This document shows positions 14,507 through 23,086 of a DNA stretch of 38,763 nucleotides, one piece after another. The notes beneath the pieces were generated by a model. It was not told the origin of the DNA and ran no database searches. It saw only the letters and a list, made by a program, of their open reading frames with translations. The stretch lies in the NCBI GenBank assembly GCA_035629935.1, contig DASQLQ010000012.1:1-38763 (forward strand). The letters are read 5' to 3'. A program made the translations under genes and the position numbers. The number at the start of each line of letters is the position of its first letter. Positions within the stretch are counted from its first letter, which is position 1. This DNA is from DASQLQ01 sp035629935 (GTDB lineage: Bacteria; Actinomycetota; CADDZG01; WHSQ01).

Positions 14507-16500
14507 CGGGTGGCCACGGCGACTTCGCGAACGCGTCGCCGAACATCAGCAGGGACGGGGGCCGGTGCTGCTCCTGCCATGATGAAGATCATCCCGGATG
14601 CCATGACCCCCGCTCCGACCCAGATCCACCACGTGAGGGGATTGACGAACGCTCTCACCGATGCCGACCCGTCGGGATCGAACGCAGTGATGACTACGTA
14701 GAGGTCTTCGATCGGTGTCGATCGGATCGCAACCTCCGACTGCCATTGTTTCTGCGCGGTGTGGAAGTTCCGCTGCGGATAGAGGGTTCCGATCCGTTCA
14801 CCATCACGTTGCACCGCGAACGTTGCGCCGAAGATCCGTTTCTCCGGTGTGGCATCGCGGTCCAGCTTTTCGTACATGAGCTCGTAGCCGGCGATCCGTA
14901 GAGCACCCCCGGGCGCGACCTCAGCATGCCGCTCCGTCTTGAAGGCCGCGCCGATGAAGCCGATCACGATCAGGACGATCCCCAGGTGGACGACGTAGCC
15001 GCCGTACCTCCTCCGGTTCCGGGTCAATGTGCGGCCGAGCGCAGCCAACAAGCCCAGACCGTCACGCGATCTGTGAACCCGGCTGCCGCGGGCGAACTCC
15101 GAGATCACGGCACTCGCCGTGAACGCGCAGAGTGCGATGGCGACCAGGACCCCCGGGCTCCGGATCCCCACGATGAGTGAGGCCGCGATCGCCACAGCGC
15201 CGGTGATCAATGGGCCTCGCAGAGACTTGGCAAATGCGTGTGGCTGCATACGGCGCCACGAGATAAGGGGGCCGAGTCCCGCGAGCCCGACCAAAGCAAG
15301 GCCAAGGGGGATGAACACCCGGTCGAAGAACGGAGGGCCCACCAACAGACGAACCCCGGTCGTTACTTCGGCGACGATCGGATAGAGCGTGCCCCACAGA
15401 ACGGCGAACGCGGCCGCGACGAACAGCACGTTGTTGATCAGGAAGGCGCTCTCGCGCGACAGCAACGAATCGAGGCGGTTGTGGCTCCGGAGGGAATCGA
15501 GCCTTGAAATGATGATCGCCAGGCCCCCGATCAACATCAGAGCCAGGAATGGAAGGAACCACTTCCCGATCGGGCCCTCGGTGAACGTATGGATGCTCGA
15601 CAGAAGTCCCGACCGAGTAAGGAAGGTGCCGAACACCGCTAGCACGTATGTCAGCAGGATCAAGGTGAGGTTCCACACCTTGAACATGCGGCGCTTCTCT
15701 TGGATCACCACCGAATGGAGATAGGCGGTGGCCGTGAGCCACGGCATGAACGATGCGTTCTCGACCGGATCCCAAGCCCAGTACCCGCCCCAACCGAGCT
15801 CCGTATAAGCCCACGCTCCGCCGAGAACGATTCCGATCGAAAGCGCGCTCCAGGCGAAAAGCGTCCATCGACGCGTGAAGGTGAACCAGGTGCTGTCGGT
15901 TCTCCGGCTGAGCAGAGCTCCCATCGCGAACGCGAACGGGACCGAAAATCCAACGAACCCCGTGTAGAGGAGCGGCGGGTGAACCAGCATCCCCGGCGAC
16001 TGAAGCAATGGGTTCAGACCCCTTCCGTCCAGTGGGACTGACGCCAGCCTCGTGAAAGGATCCGCCGGCGCGTTGAGCAGCACCAGGAAGAACACCGAGA
16101 TCCCCGCAAGGACGGCGATCGTCCAGGCGGATAGATCCGGATGCGCCCAACGTCTCGCCCGCGATATGGCGATCGCGGAGAACACGGTGAGCAACAAGGT
16201 CCAGAAGAGAAGCGAGCCTTCCATGCCCCCCCATAACGCGGTGAACATGTACGGACCTGCGAGGGAGCGGGACGAATAGTTCGCCACATACGCCAGCGAG
16301 AAATCGTGAGAGAAGAACGCGGTCAGCAGCGAGATCGTCGCGATCGCGACGAAAACGGCACTCATGGTGAGGGCACGTCGTCCGCTCTCGGCGATCGAGG
16401 AGCGCTTCTTGATCGCACCTAGAACGGCAAGCAGAAGTGCGATCGACGCGAAAACGAGCGCAAGGGCGATCGATGGGCGCCCCAATCCGCCGAGGTTCAC
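14503..16500 (-). CDS. ccmF: CcmF cytochrome c heme lyase component
   Basis: 665 residues from GTG 16500, 10 bp after the ccmE stop, with about fifteen membrane helices. The heme-handling WWD motif is WGGYWAWDPVENAS (237-250), with conserved His H174 (LVHPPLLY) and H262 (YLHS) and the GMEGSLLFW motif at 92-100. CcmF with CcmH takes heme from CcmE and ligates it to CXXCH. The targets in this window are the diheme QcrC-like protein and the CtaC cytochrome domain. The long C-terminal region, including YPQRNFHTAQKQWQSEVAI, matches CcmF. Confidence 0.95.
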   Translation of the reverse strand: MNLGGLGRPSIALALVFASIALLLAVLGAIKKRSSIAESGRRALTMSAVFVAIATISLLTAFFSHDFSLAYVANYSSRSLAGPYMFTALWGGMEGSLLFWTLLLTVFSAIAISRARRWAHPDLSAWTIAVLAGISVFFLVLLNAPADPFTRLASVPLDGRGLNPLLQSPGMLVHPPLLYTGFVGFSVPFAFAMGALLSRRTDSTWFTFTRRWTLFAWSALSIGIVLGGAWAYTELGWGGYWAWDPVENASFMPWLTATAYLHSVVIQEKRRMFKVWNLTLILLTYVLAVFGTFLTRSGLLSSIHTFTEGPIGKWFLPFLALMLIGGLAIIISRLDSLRSHNRLDSLLSRESAFLINNVLFVAAAFAVLWGTLYPIVAEVTTGVRLLVGPPFFDRVFIPLGLALVGLAGLGPLISWRRMQPHAFAKSLRGPLITGAVAIAASLIVGIRSPGVLVAIALCAFTASAVISEFARGSRVHRSRDGLGLLAALGRTLTRNRRRYGGYVVHLGIVLIVIGFIGAAFKTERHAEVAPGGALRIAGYELMYEKLDRDATPEKRIFGATFAVQRDGERIGTLYPQRNFHTAQKQWQSEVAIRSTPIEDLYVVITAFDPDGSASVRAFVNPLTWWIWVGAGVMASGMIFIMAGAAPAPVPADVRRRVREVAVATR

Positions 16501-16510
16501 GGTAGGTGCC

Positions 16511-16927
16511 TCAGGCTTCCTTGGCTTTGAACTTCGAGGGGCACTTCGCCAGAACTTCCTGTGCGGCGAACGTCGATCCGTCGTAGTGACCCTTGGCCAC
16601 GACTTCGGATCGGTTCCTGAAGGTGTCGGGAAGTGGCGCATCGGTGTGGACGGTGATCTCCGTGTCCCCGTCGCTTACGAGGAAACGGGTGTTTAGGCCG
16701 TCCCTCTCGATCGACCCCGGCACGACCTTTCCGTTCATCCGGTAGTCGTGGGTCTGGTCGGTTGCCCCGAGCGCCTGGAGCTCCGTCGGTGTCATGTAGA
16801 AGGCGGTGGAACCGGGTCTGCTCATCGCCCATCCGACCAGGGACCCGACTGCAAGCAGCACGATCAGACCGCCGATAGCAAACTTGGCGCGTCGCTTAGG
16901 AGAGGTAAGGGTGGAAGATGAGTCCAT
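16511..16927 (-). CDS. ccmE: CcmE heme chaperone, Cys-type variant
   Basis: 138 residues: N-terminal membrane anchor (about 15-34) and a beta-barrel OB-fold domain (40-128) with YMTPTEL, YRMNGKVVPGSI and EVVAKGHYDGSTF as in CcmE. In classical CcmE heme binds covalently to His in an HxxxY motif. Here the aligned position is Cys129 in LAKCPSKF, i.e. CxxxF. A Cys (CxxxY) variant has been described in Desulfovibrio and others. It is the first gene of the main ccm operon and is divergent from copC. A TAGGGT box lies 11 nt upstream of the ATG. Confidence 0.9.
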   Translation of the reverse strand: MDSSSTLTSPKRRAKFAIGGLIVLLAVGSLVGWAMSRPGSTAFYMTPTELQALGATDQTHDYRMNGKVVPGSIERDGLNTRFLVSDGDTEITVHTDAPLPDTFRNRSEVVAKGHYDGSTFAAQEVLAKCPSKFKAKEA

Positions 16928-16995
16928 CGGTTCGATAAACCCTAAATGATGGTGTTATCAGGGAATTCAGCGGCACGAGCAGGTTGAGGAGGGTC

Positions 16996-17523
16996 ATGAG
17001 ACTGCGATGGGGGTTTGGTTTCGTGTGCGTCGTGGGGCTCGTCCTTGCGCCGGCGCTCCCAGCTTGGGGTCACGGCGACCTTCAGAGCTCCGATCCGGCG
17101 GCCGACTCGGTCGTCAGGAAAGCTCCCAAGTCCGTGTCGATCACGCTCTCGGAAGGTCCGGGGCCTGGGACTCAGGTCCGGGTCGCGGACGGATGCAACC
17201 GGAGCTTGGTGGTCGATCAGGATCGATCCGGCGAGACGATCACCTTGGGCCTGAAGAAAGGCGAGCCGGGGACGTGGGACGTTCGATACAAAGCGATCTC
17301 AGCCGTCGATGGTCACACGAGCCGCGGAACATTCGCTTTCAAGGTGAAGGGGAAGCGAGACTGCTCGCGTCCAAAACCGGACACCGATATCGACGGCGGC
17401 GAGGACACGATCATCCGATCGGAGGATCAAACCGACGGCGGTTTCCCGATCGTCCCGTTCGCTCTCGGATCGCTGGCGATCATCGGCATCGCGCTCGTGC
17501 TTCGTCGAGCGCAATCCCGGTGA
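16996..17523 (+). CDS. copC: CopC-like periplasmic copper-binding protein with membrane anchor
   Basis: 175 residues from ATG 16996, with GAGG 6 nt upstream (an in-frame TTG at 16984 is less likely). The signal peptide ends at AWG and leaves an N-terminal His (HGDLQSSDPA), the usual first copper ligand of CopC; the partner DGH lies in SAVDGHTSRGTF. A hydrophilic Asp-rich linker and a C-terminal membrane helix (about 150-170) follow. CopC proteins bind Cu(II) outside the membrane. Here, between ccm and caa3 genes, it may hold copper for the oxidase. First gene of a four-gene overlapping operon. Confidence 0.85.
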   Translation: MRLRWGFGFVCVVGLVLAPALPAWGHGDLQSSDPAADSVVRKAPKSVSITLSEGPGPGTQVRVADGCNRSLVVDQDRSGETITLGLKKGEPGTWDVRYKAISAVDGHTSRGTFAFKVKGKRDCSRPKPDTDIDGGEDTIIRSEDQTDGGFPIVPFALGSLAIIGIALVLRRAQSR

Positions 17524-17918
17524 GGACACTTGCTCTCGGCGTCGTGGTGAGCTTCGTGCTGACGGGATGCGGGAACACGGATGACCCCGAGCAATCAGTT
17601 CCGATCATCGATGACCACGTCTTGATACAGGCGGTCGAAGGTGTCTGCGAAGCTCGCGATGCGATCGACGATTCGATCGGACCGTCGTGGGAGATCTTCC
17701 AGAACAGAGCTCACGATGCATTGCACGAGCTGGCTCGAGAGGTGACGGAGGAGAGTCGTGGGAGGGCCGCCGCTCTGCTCGAGGCCAAGCAGCGCGTCGA
17801 GGTCGCTTTCGTCGAGGACATGAACGCGAAGGGATTCCGCAAGTTGATGACGCAACTCCTGGACGCGAGCAACGCATCACTAGGGGAGCTTTCATTGACA
17901 CCGGTGCGATGCCCGTGA
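17520..17918 (+). CDS. Small predicted lipoprotein of the copC operon
   Basis: 132 residues from GTG 17520, which overlaps the copC stop as GTGA. A signal peptide ends in lipobox LTGC (Cys17). The rest is mostly helical and charged (HALHELAREVTEESRGRAAALLEAKQ-type sequence), with further Cys near residue 44 and close to the C-terminus. No metal-binding motif beyond these Cys is visible and no family was recognised. Overlap with both neighbours argues for a shared role with CopC and the thioredoxin-like protein. Confidence 0.7.
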   Translation: MRTLALGVVVSFVLTGCGNTDDPEQSVPIIDDHVLIQAVEGVCEARDAIDDSIGPSWEIFQNRAHDALHELAREVTEESRGRAAALLEAKQRVEVAFVEDMNAKGFRKLMTQLLDASNASLGELSLTPVRCP

Positions 17919-18862
17919 TCAAACGATTGGTGATTGCCGGTCTCATCACTGTTCTGGTGGCTTCATGCGCCAAGGAGTCGCCCGCTCCACAAGACACCGG
18001 CGGGTCGGATGGGGAGCTGATCGTCCAGATCGCTTCATACGATCCTTTCGTCGGCGACGAGCAGCGCGTGATCCTGGGTCTTCTGACACCCGATCAGCTA
18101 TTCGTTTCCTACGGAACGGTCGACGTCGAGTACTTCTATCTCGGCACGGAACAAGGTGAGGGCACCGCGCAGGAGGGGCCGACTGCAACCGGCGAGTTCC
18201 TCGCCATCCCCGGCGAAGCTTCTGCCCCCGCCGATACGACCAAGCCGATCGTGGCTCCTGCCTCTCGCGGCCGGGGTGTGTACGCGACACAAGTGACCTT
18301 CGATCGGGCCGGTTTCTGGTCGGCCCAGGTGACAGCCAACGTCGATGGGGGCGCGCTCAGTGGCAACACGGTCTTCGAGGTGCACGAGAAGCCCGTGTAC
18401 CCGGCGGTCGGTGATCCGGCCCCCAAGACCGAGAATCTGACGCTCACTTCGAAGGACGCGCCCGAAGCTGCCGTCGACTCTCGAGCCGCGCAAGGCGACA
18501 TCCCCGACACGGAGCTCCATCGGATGACGATCGCGGACTCGATCGCACGCAAGGAACCGGCGCTCGTTGTCTTCGCTACCCCGGTGTATTGCGTAAGTCG
18601 CTTCTGCGGGCCGATCACCGACATGGTCGTGGGCCTGGCCGAGAAGTACTCGGATCGTGCGAATTTCATCCACGTCGAGATCTGGAGGAACTTCGAGAAC
18701 CAGGTCGTCAATAAGGGCGCCGCGGATTGGGTCTACCCCGGCGACCTCACCGAGCCGTGGGTGTACCTGATCGGTGCCAACGGAAAGATCGAGGCTCGTT
18801 GGGACAATGTCGCCATCGCCGAAGAGATCGAGCCCTACTTAACGAAGCTTCCTCAGTTGTGA
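17909..18862 (+). CDS. Lipoprotein with C-terminal thioredoxin-like domain (CX4C)
   Basis: 317 residues. Lipobox VASC (Cys20). Residues about 36-160 form a beta-rich domain (ending VHEKPVYPAVGDPAPKTENLTL), and 165-317 look like a thioredoxin fold: the VGDPAP entry, then ALVVFATPVYC, a helix, FIHVEIWR, and WVYLIGANGKIEARW. The Cys pair is C228-VSRF-C233, spaced CX4C rather than CXXC. The start overlaps the previous gene by 10 bp. A copper or thiol transfer role for Cu-A or cytochrome assembly is plausible from neighbours, not shown. Confidence 0.75.
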   Translation: MPVIKRLVIAGLITVLVASCAKESPAPQDTGGSDGELIVQIASYDPFVGDEQRVILGLLTPDQLFVSYGTVDVEYFYLGTEQGEGTAQEGPTATGEFLAIPGEASAPADTTKPIVAPASRGRGVYATQVTFDRAGFWSAQVTANVDGGALSGNTVFEVHEKPVYPAVGDPAPKTENLTLTSKDAPEAAVDSRAAQGDIPDTELHRMTIADSIARKEPALVVFATPVYCVSRFCGPITDMVVGLAEKYSDRANFIHVEIWRNFENQVVNKGAADWVYPGDLTEPWVYLIGANGKIEARWDNVAIAEEIEPYLTKLPQL

Positions 18863-19476
18863 TCGCTCGAGCGGACCGCTCGCTTGATCTCCAACGCGGT
18901 CTTCGTCTCGAGTACTTCAGTCTCGGTTACAACGCATTCGAAGCATTCGTAGGGATCGCGGCGGGAGTCCTCGCAGGTTCGGTAGCGCTCATCGGTTTTG
19001 GCCTCGACTCGATCGTCGAGGGCGCATCCGCATTGATCCTCGTCTGGCGACTCCGTTCCGAAAGGAGTAATGCCCGCACATCCGAGGAGGCCGAGGTCAG
19101 AGCGGTTCGCCTCGTGGCCATCGCTTTCCTCGTGCTGGCCGCCTATGTGGGGGTTAACGCCTGTATCGAGCTCGTCAGGGCGACCCGACCGGACCCAAGC
19201 CCGGTCGGGATGGGGCTGGCACTCGTTTCTCTGATCATCATGCCGGTGCTGGCGAAGCGGAAACGCGATCTCGCTCGTGAGCTGGACAGCCGTTCCATGG
19301 AGGCCGACTCGAAACAGACGATCCTCTGCACCTACCTCTCGGCCGTTCTGTTGTTCGGATTGCTCACGAACTCGCTCTTCGGATGGTGGTGGGCCGATCC
19401 AATCGCAGCTTTGGTGATCGCCGGCCTCGCTGCGAGCGAGGGGATCGAGCTCTGGCGGCACCGGGACGTCTGTTAA
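18859..19476 (+). CDS. Cation efflux (CDF-like) transmembrane protein lacking the cytoplasmic domain
   Basis: 205 residues from GTG 18859, overlapping the previous stop as GTGA. Six membrane helices are predicted. Acidic residues in helix 2 (LDSIVEG, D50 and E54) and ahead of helix 5 (SMEADSKQT, D150) are at the places of the metal site in cation diffusion facilitators. The C-terminal cytoplasmic metal-sensing domain of full CDF proteins is absent. The operon context (CopC, thiol protein) suggests metal transport linked to the oxidase; the metal is unknown. Its stop overlaps the convergent TlpA gene by 4 bp. Confidence 0.78.
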   Translation: MIARADRSLDLQRGLRLEYFSLGYNAFEAFVGIAAGVLAGSVALIGFGLDSIVEGASALILVWRLRSERSNARTSEEAEVRAVRLVAIAFLVLAAYVGVNACIELVRATRPDPSPVGMGLALVSLIIMPVLAKRKRDLARELDSRSMEADSKQTILCTYLSAVLLFGLLTNSLFGWWWADPIAALVIAGLAASEGIELWRHRDVC

Positions 19477-20078
19477 TCGGTCTCCTCGGCCGCAAAGAGC
19501 TCCTCGATGTTCTTTGTAAGCTCTTCCTCGGTGATGGGACCGAACCACACCGTGCCCTGCCGGTTGCCCAGCTCGTCACCTTTCGCTTGTGCGGCGAAGC
19601 GCCAATCGCTGGTGATGAAGTAGGTCTCGGGGAGGCCCAGTACCCCAACTTTCTTCGCCAGCACCTCCTGGGGGTCGTGCACGACCGGGTAGGTGACCCC
19701 GAACTCCTCGATGAAGTCACGAGCGTCCGGCGCCGCGTCCCGGATGCTGACTCCCACGATCACCAGGCCCCGGTCTCGGTACCTCTCGAAGGTTTCGGCG
19801 AGGAGAGGCGCTTCTTCCCGGCAAGGGACGCACCAAGACGCGAAGAAGTTGATGATGACCGGCGACCCCTTCAGCTCCTCGCTCGTGAGCGTTCCCTCGC
19901 CGTTCAGCAAGGGAAGCTCGAATTCGGGGGCCGCCCCGGCATCCGATGGCCCGCCCGCCGGCGACAGGATGGCGTACAAGAGCGCGCCGACGCCGATCGC
20001 GACCGCGAGGCCGATCAGAATGAACTTGCGCGCTCGTGCGCCGGAAGAAAATCCGTCTAGTTCGTCGCTGGGAACCAT
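19473..20078 (-). CDS. TlpA/ResA-type membrane-anchored thioredoxin
   Basis: 201 residues from ATG 20078 (an in-frame GTG lies directly upstream). One N-terminal membrane helix (about 18-38) anchors an extracytoplasmic thioredoxin domain. The active site WCVPC is near residues 82-86, followed by REEAPLLAETFE, the GVSIRD strand and the cis-Pro segment LGLPETYFI. Such proteins (ResA, CcmG, TlpA) reduce apocytochrome c cysteines or Cu-A ligands. Placed between the ccm cluster and caa3, either role fits. Divergent from ctaC. Confidence 0.88.
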   Translation of the reverse strand: MVPSDELDGFSSGARARKFILIGLAVAIGVGALLYAILSPAGGPSDAGAAPEFELPLLNGEGTLTSEELKGSPVIINFFASWCVPCREEAPLLAETFERYRDRGLVIVGVSIRDAAPDARDFIEEFGVTYPVVHDPQEVLAKKVGVLGLPETYFITSDWRFAAQAKGDELGNRQGTVWFGPITEEELTKNIEELFAAEETD

Positions 20079-20108
20079 CACGTCAATGTTGGTGCAGGTT
20101 CAGTCATA

Positions 20109-20114
20109 TATATT
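20109..20114 (+). promoter_or_regulatory. Predicted -10 box of the caa3 operon (TATATT)
   Basis: TATATT lies 10 nt before ATG 20125, in the short AT-rich patch of the 46-bp gap between the divergent thioredoxin gene and ctaC. There is no Shine-Dalgarno site. A possible -35 (TTGGTG, 20089-20094) is spaced only 14 nt, so it is doubtful. Confidence 0.42.
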
Positions 20115-20124
20115 CCGGGCGTCT

Positions 20125-21189
20125 ATGAGGCGCCCCTCGAACCTGAAGGTATCCGCCGGGCGCTCGCCGCGTCTGATGAAGCGAGCGTTCTTCTTCGCGT
20201 GCTCGCTGTCTCTGTTCGTGCTTTCTGCGTGCGCCCAAGACACCCCCCAAGGGTTCCTCGAACCTGAAGGTCCGATCGCTCGGCGCGCCGACCAGCTCTG
20301 GGACGTCACTTTCGCTATCGCCGTAGTGATCTTCGTGATCGTCCAAGGCCTTCTCATCTTCGCCATCATCCGTTTCCGGGAGAGGCCCGGTCGCGAAGCA
20401 CGCCAATTCCATGGAAACACGAAGGTCGAGATCGTACTGACCGTGATCCCCGCCCTGATATTGGCGGGGCTCGCGGTGCCGACGGTTAGCACCGTCATGG
20501 CTCTATCCAAGAAACCAACCGGCGACATCCTCGAGATCAAGGTTCTCGCCCGTCAGTTCTGGTGGGAGTACGAGTACACCGATCTGGGAGTCATAACGGC
20601 GAACGAGATGCACGTCCCCGTCGACACCCCCGTCTACTTGACGCTCGAAGGCGATGATGTGATCCACAGCTTCTGGATCCCCAAGCTGACCGGTAAACAA
20701 GACGTGGTGCCGGGTCGGACGAACAACATGCAGTTCGAGGCCGAGAATGCGGGTGAGACCTACCTAGGTCAATGCACCGAATACTGCGGGTTGAGCCATG
20801 CCAACATGCGGATCCGGGTCTACACACACACCCAGGAGGAGTTCGATAACTGGGTCGCCAGCCAGAAGGAACCCGCCTCGCGTCCGACCGGAGCCTTGGC
20901 TCGCGAGGGGGAGAGGATCTTCATGGAAGAGCAGCTGCCGGCAGGCGGTCAATGCATCAACTGCCATGCGATCCAGGGAACGGATGCTCAAGCGAGAACC
21001 GGGCCGGACCTCACGCACTTCGCTGCACGCGAGACCTTTGCCGGTGCCATCTTCCAGAACTCCCCCGACGCTCTAGGGGCCTGGTTACGCGATCCCCCGG
21101 GGGTGAAACCGGGCTCCCTGATGCCGGATTATGGCCTTAGCGAAGAACAGATCGAAGCACTCGTCGCGTACCTAAGGAGTCTTGATTGA
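20125..21189 (+). CDS. ctaC: Cytochrome c oxidase subunit II fused to cytochrome c (caa3 type)
   Basis: 354 residues from ATG 20125; an internal ATG at 20176 gives a tidier signal peptide (337 residues) and cannot be excluded. A lipobox LSAC (Cys36 of the long form) is followed by two membrane helices (about 60-84 and 102-126). The Cu-A domain has H181, C217, E219, C221, H225 and M228 (GQCTEYCGLSHANM). The C-terminus is a cytochrome c domain with CINCH (C277, C280, H281) and Met ligand M333 (LMPDYG). It accepts electrons from the bc complex and passes them to subunit I. Confidence 0.95.
   Translation: MRRPSNLKVSAGRSPRLMKRAFFFACSLSLFVLSACAQDTPQGFLEPEGPIARRADQLWDVTFAIAVVIFVIVQGLLIFAIIRFRERPGREARQFHGNTKVEIVLTVIPALILAGLAVPTVSTVMALSKKPTGDILEIKVLARQFWWEYEYTDLGVITANEMHVPVDTPVYLTLEGDDVIHSFWIPKLTGKQDVVPGRTNNMQFEAENAGETYLGQCTEYCGLSHANMRIRVYTHTQEEFDNWVASQKEPASRPTGALAREGERIFMEEQLPAGGQCINCHAIQGTDAQARTGPDLTHFAARETFAGAIFQNSPDALGAWLRDPPGVKPGSLMPDYGLSEEQIEALVAYLRSLD
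20135..20271 (+). repeat. 16-bp direct repeat at the 5' end of ctaC
   Basis: CCTCGAACCTGAAGGT occurs at 20135-20150 and again at 20256-20271, 121 bp apart. As 121 is not a multiple of three, the two copies are read in different frames, so the identity is not due to repeated protein sequence. Confidence 0.7.
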
Positions 21190-21214
21190 TGAGCCGGCAA
21201 AGGGAGGAGCACTG

Positions 21215-23086
21215 ATGGCGGTCGCCGCATACCGGCAACGTGGGCTGTTCGCGCGCCCGTCGGCGACCAGTGGGTGGAAGTCGTGGTTCACGACCGTCGA
21301 CCACAAAAAGATCGGCATCATGTACGGGGTCACGGCCTTCTTCTTCTTCATCATCGGTGGCCTCGAAGCGATCGCCGTCCGCCTGCAACTGGCACAGCCG
21401 AACGGCGATGTGCTTTCGAACGACCTCTACAACCAGTTCTTCACGATGCACGGGCTGACGATGATCTTCATGGTCGTGATGCCGATGGGTGTCGCTTTGA
21501 TGAACTACTTCATCCCCCTGATGATCGGCGCCCGGGACGTCGCGTTCCCGCGGCTGAACGCCTTCAGCTACTGGGTGTTCCTCCTCGGCGGGATCTTCAT
21601 CTACTCGAGCTTCTTCCTCGGTGGAGCCCCCGACGGCGGCTGGTTTGGCTATGCGCCTCTCTCTCGGACCCTGCCTAGCCATGGGATGGATTTCTATGCG
21701 ATCGGGTTGCAGATCCTCGGTATCGCCTCTTTGGCGGGTGCGATCAACTTCGTCGTAACTATCATCAACATGCGTGCTCCCGGCATGACGCTCTTGCGTA
21801 TGCCGGTGTTCATCTGGATGTCGCTGGTCACGTCGTTCTTGCTCGTGTTCGCGATGCCGGTCCTCTCCATCGCTCTGTTCCAACTGATGTTCGACAGGCT
21901 CTTCGAGGCGAATTTCTTCAACCCGGCCGCCGGCGGTGATCCGCTGCTGTGGCAACACCTCTTCTGGGTGTTCGGTCATCCCGAGGTCTACATCCTGATC
22001 CTGCCCGCCATGGGCATCGTGTCCGAGATCATCCCGGTCTTCTCGCGCAAGCCCCTGTTCGGTTACGCAGCGATCGTGTTCGCGGGGGCCGCGATCGGTT
22101 TCATGGGCTGGGGAGTGTGGGCGCACCACATGTTCGCGGTCGGGTTGGGCCCGATCGCCAACTCGGCGTTCGCGCTGTCGACGATGTTCATCGCGGTGCC
22201 GACCGGCGTGAAGATCTTCAATTGGTTGGGAACGATGTGGGGTGGTTCCCTACGATTCACCACGCCGATGCTGTTCGCTATCGGTTTCGTGTCGATGTTC
22301 GTCATCGGTGGGTTGTCGGGCGTATCGCACTCGATCGTTCCTCACGACGCACAACAGACCGATACCTATTACATCGTTGCGCACTTCCACTACGTCTTGT
22401 TCGGAGGTGCGCTGTTCGGGGTCATGGCCGGGATCTATTACTGGTGGCCCAAGATCTTCGGTCACATGTTGTCCGAGGGCCTGGGCAAGCTGAACTTCTG
22501 GCTGTGGTTCATCGGTTTCAACTTGACGTTCGCCCCCATGCACATCCTCGGCCTGCAGGGCATGCCGCGACGGATCGCGAGCTATCCCGACGGGATGGGA
22601 TGGAACATGTGGAACTTCGTCGAGACGATCGGGGCATTCGTCATTGCCGTATCGGTACTCGTGTTCCTCGCCAACGTAGCCATCAGCCGCCGCAAGAAAG
22701 TGGAAGCCGGGGACGATCCATGGGATGCGCGCACGCTGGAATGGAGCATCCCTTCGCCGACGCCCGAGTACAACTTCGCGCGGGTCCCGATGGTTCACGC
22801 TCGCGATGACTTCTGGCACAAGAAGTACATCGACACCCCAGATGGTGAGCCATCTCGCGTGTTCGCTGGTGGCGCGAACGGACATGACGAGCACGAGGAC
22901 CATGGGGTGCACCTGCCGTCACCGTCTTACTTCCCCTTGGCGGCCGCTTTCGGTCTCCCCGTGCTGTCGTACGGGACGATCTATCACTCAGTCGTCGGGA
23001 TGATCGCAGGAGCCTTGATATTGGTGCTCGGCCTCTTCGCCTGGGCGCTCGAACCACAGTTCGCCGAAGGCGAGGGCGGTCACTGA
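21215..23086 (+). CDS. ctaD: Cytochrome c oxidase subunit I
   Basis: 623 residues from ATG 21215, with a strong GGGAGGAG site 6 nt upstream. Twelve core helices plus a C-terminal extension with two further hydrophobic segments near the end. Redox ligands: H79 and H392 for the low-spin heme, H390 for the high-spin heme, and H255, H304 and H305 for Cu-B, with the cross-linked Tyr Y259 in GHPEVY, which marks the A-type heme-copper oxidases. It reduces oxygen to water and pumps protons. The stop shares a base with the ctaE start (TGATG). Confidence 0.97.
   Translation: MAVAAYRQRGLFARPSATSGWKSWFTTVDHKKIGIMYGVTAFFFFIIGGLEAIAVRLQLAQPNGDVLSNDLYNQFFTMHGLTMIFMVVMPMGVALMNYFIPLMIGARDVAFPRLNAFSYWVFLLGGIFIYSSFFLGGAPDGGWFGYAPLSRTLPSHGMDFYAIGLQILGIASLAGAINFVVTIINMRAPGMTLLRMPVFIWMSLVTSFLLVFAMPVLSIALFQLMFDRLFEANFFNPAAGGDPLLWQHLFWVFGHPEVYILILPAMGIVSEIIPVFSRKPLFGYAAIVFAGAAIGFMGWGVWAHHMFAVGLGPIANSAFALSTMFIAVPTGVKIFNWLGTMWGGSLRFTTPMLFAIGFVSMFVIGGLSGVSHSIVPHDAQQTDTYYIVAHFHYVLFGGALFGVMAGIYYWWPKIFGHMLSEGLGKLNFWLWFIGFNLTFAPMHILGLQGMPRRIASYPDGMGWNMWNFVETIGAFVIAVSVLVFLANVAISRRKKVEAGDDPWDARTLEWSIPSPTPEYNFARVPMVHARDDFWHKKYIDTPDGEPSRVFAGGANGHDEHEDHGVHLPSPSYFPLAAAFGLPVLSYGTIYHSVVGMIAGALILVLGLFAWALEPQFAEGEGGH

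Noticed and set aside
16934..16960. Dyad (GATAA...TTATC, CCCT...AGGG) between ccmE and copC as a copper operator
   Set aside because: The arms are only 4-5 bp and match no known CsoR or CueR site, so chance is likely.
21137..22129. Open frame of 330 codons on the minus strand opposite ctaD
   Set aside because: Antisense shadow of subunit I with a very high His/Glu/Asp/Arg content and no domain; ctaD is certain.
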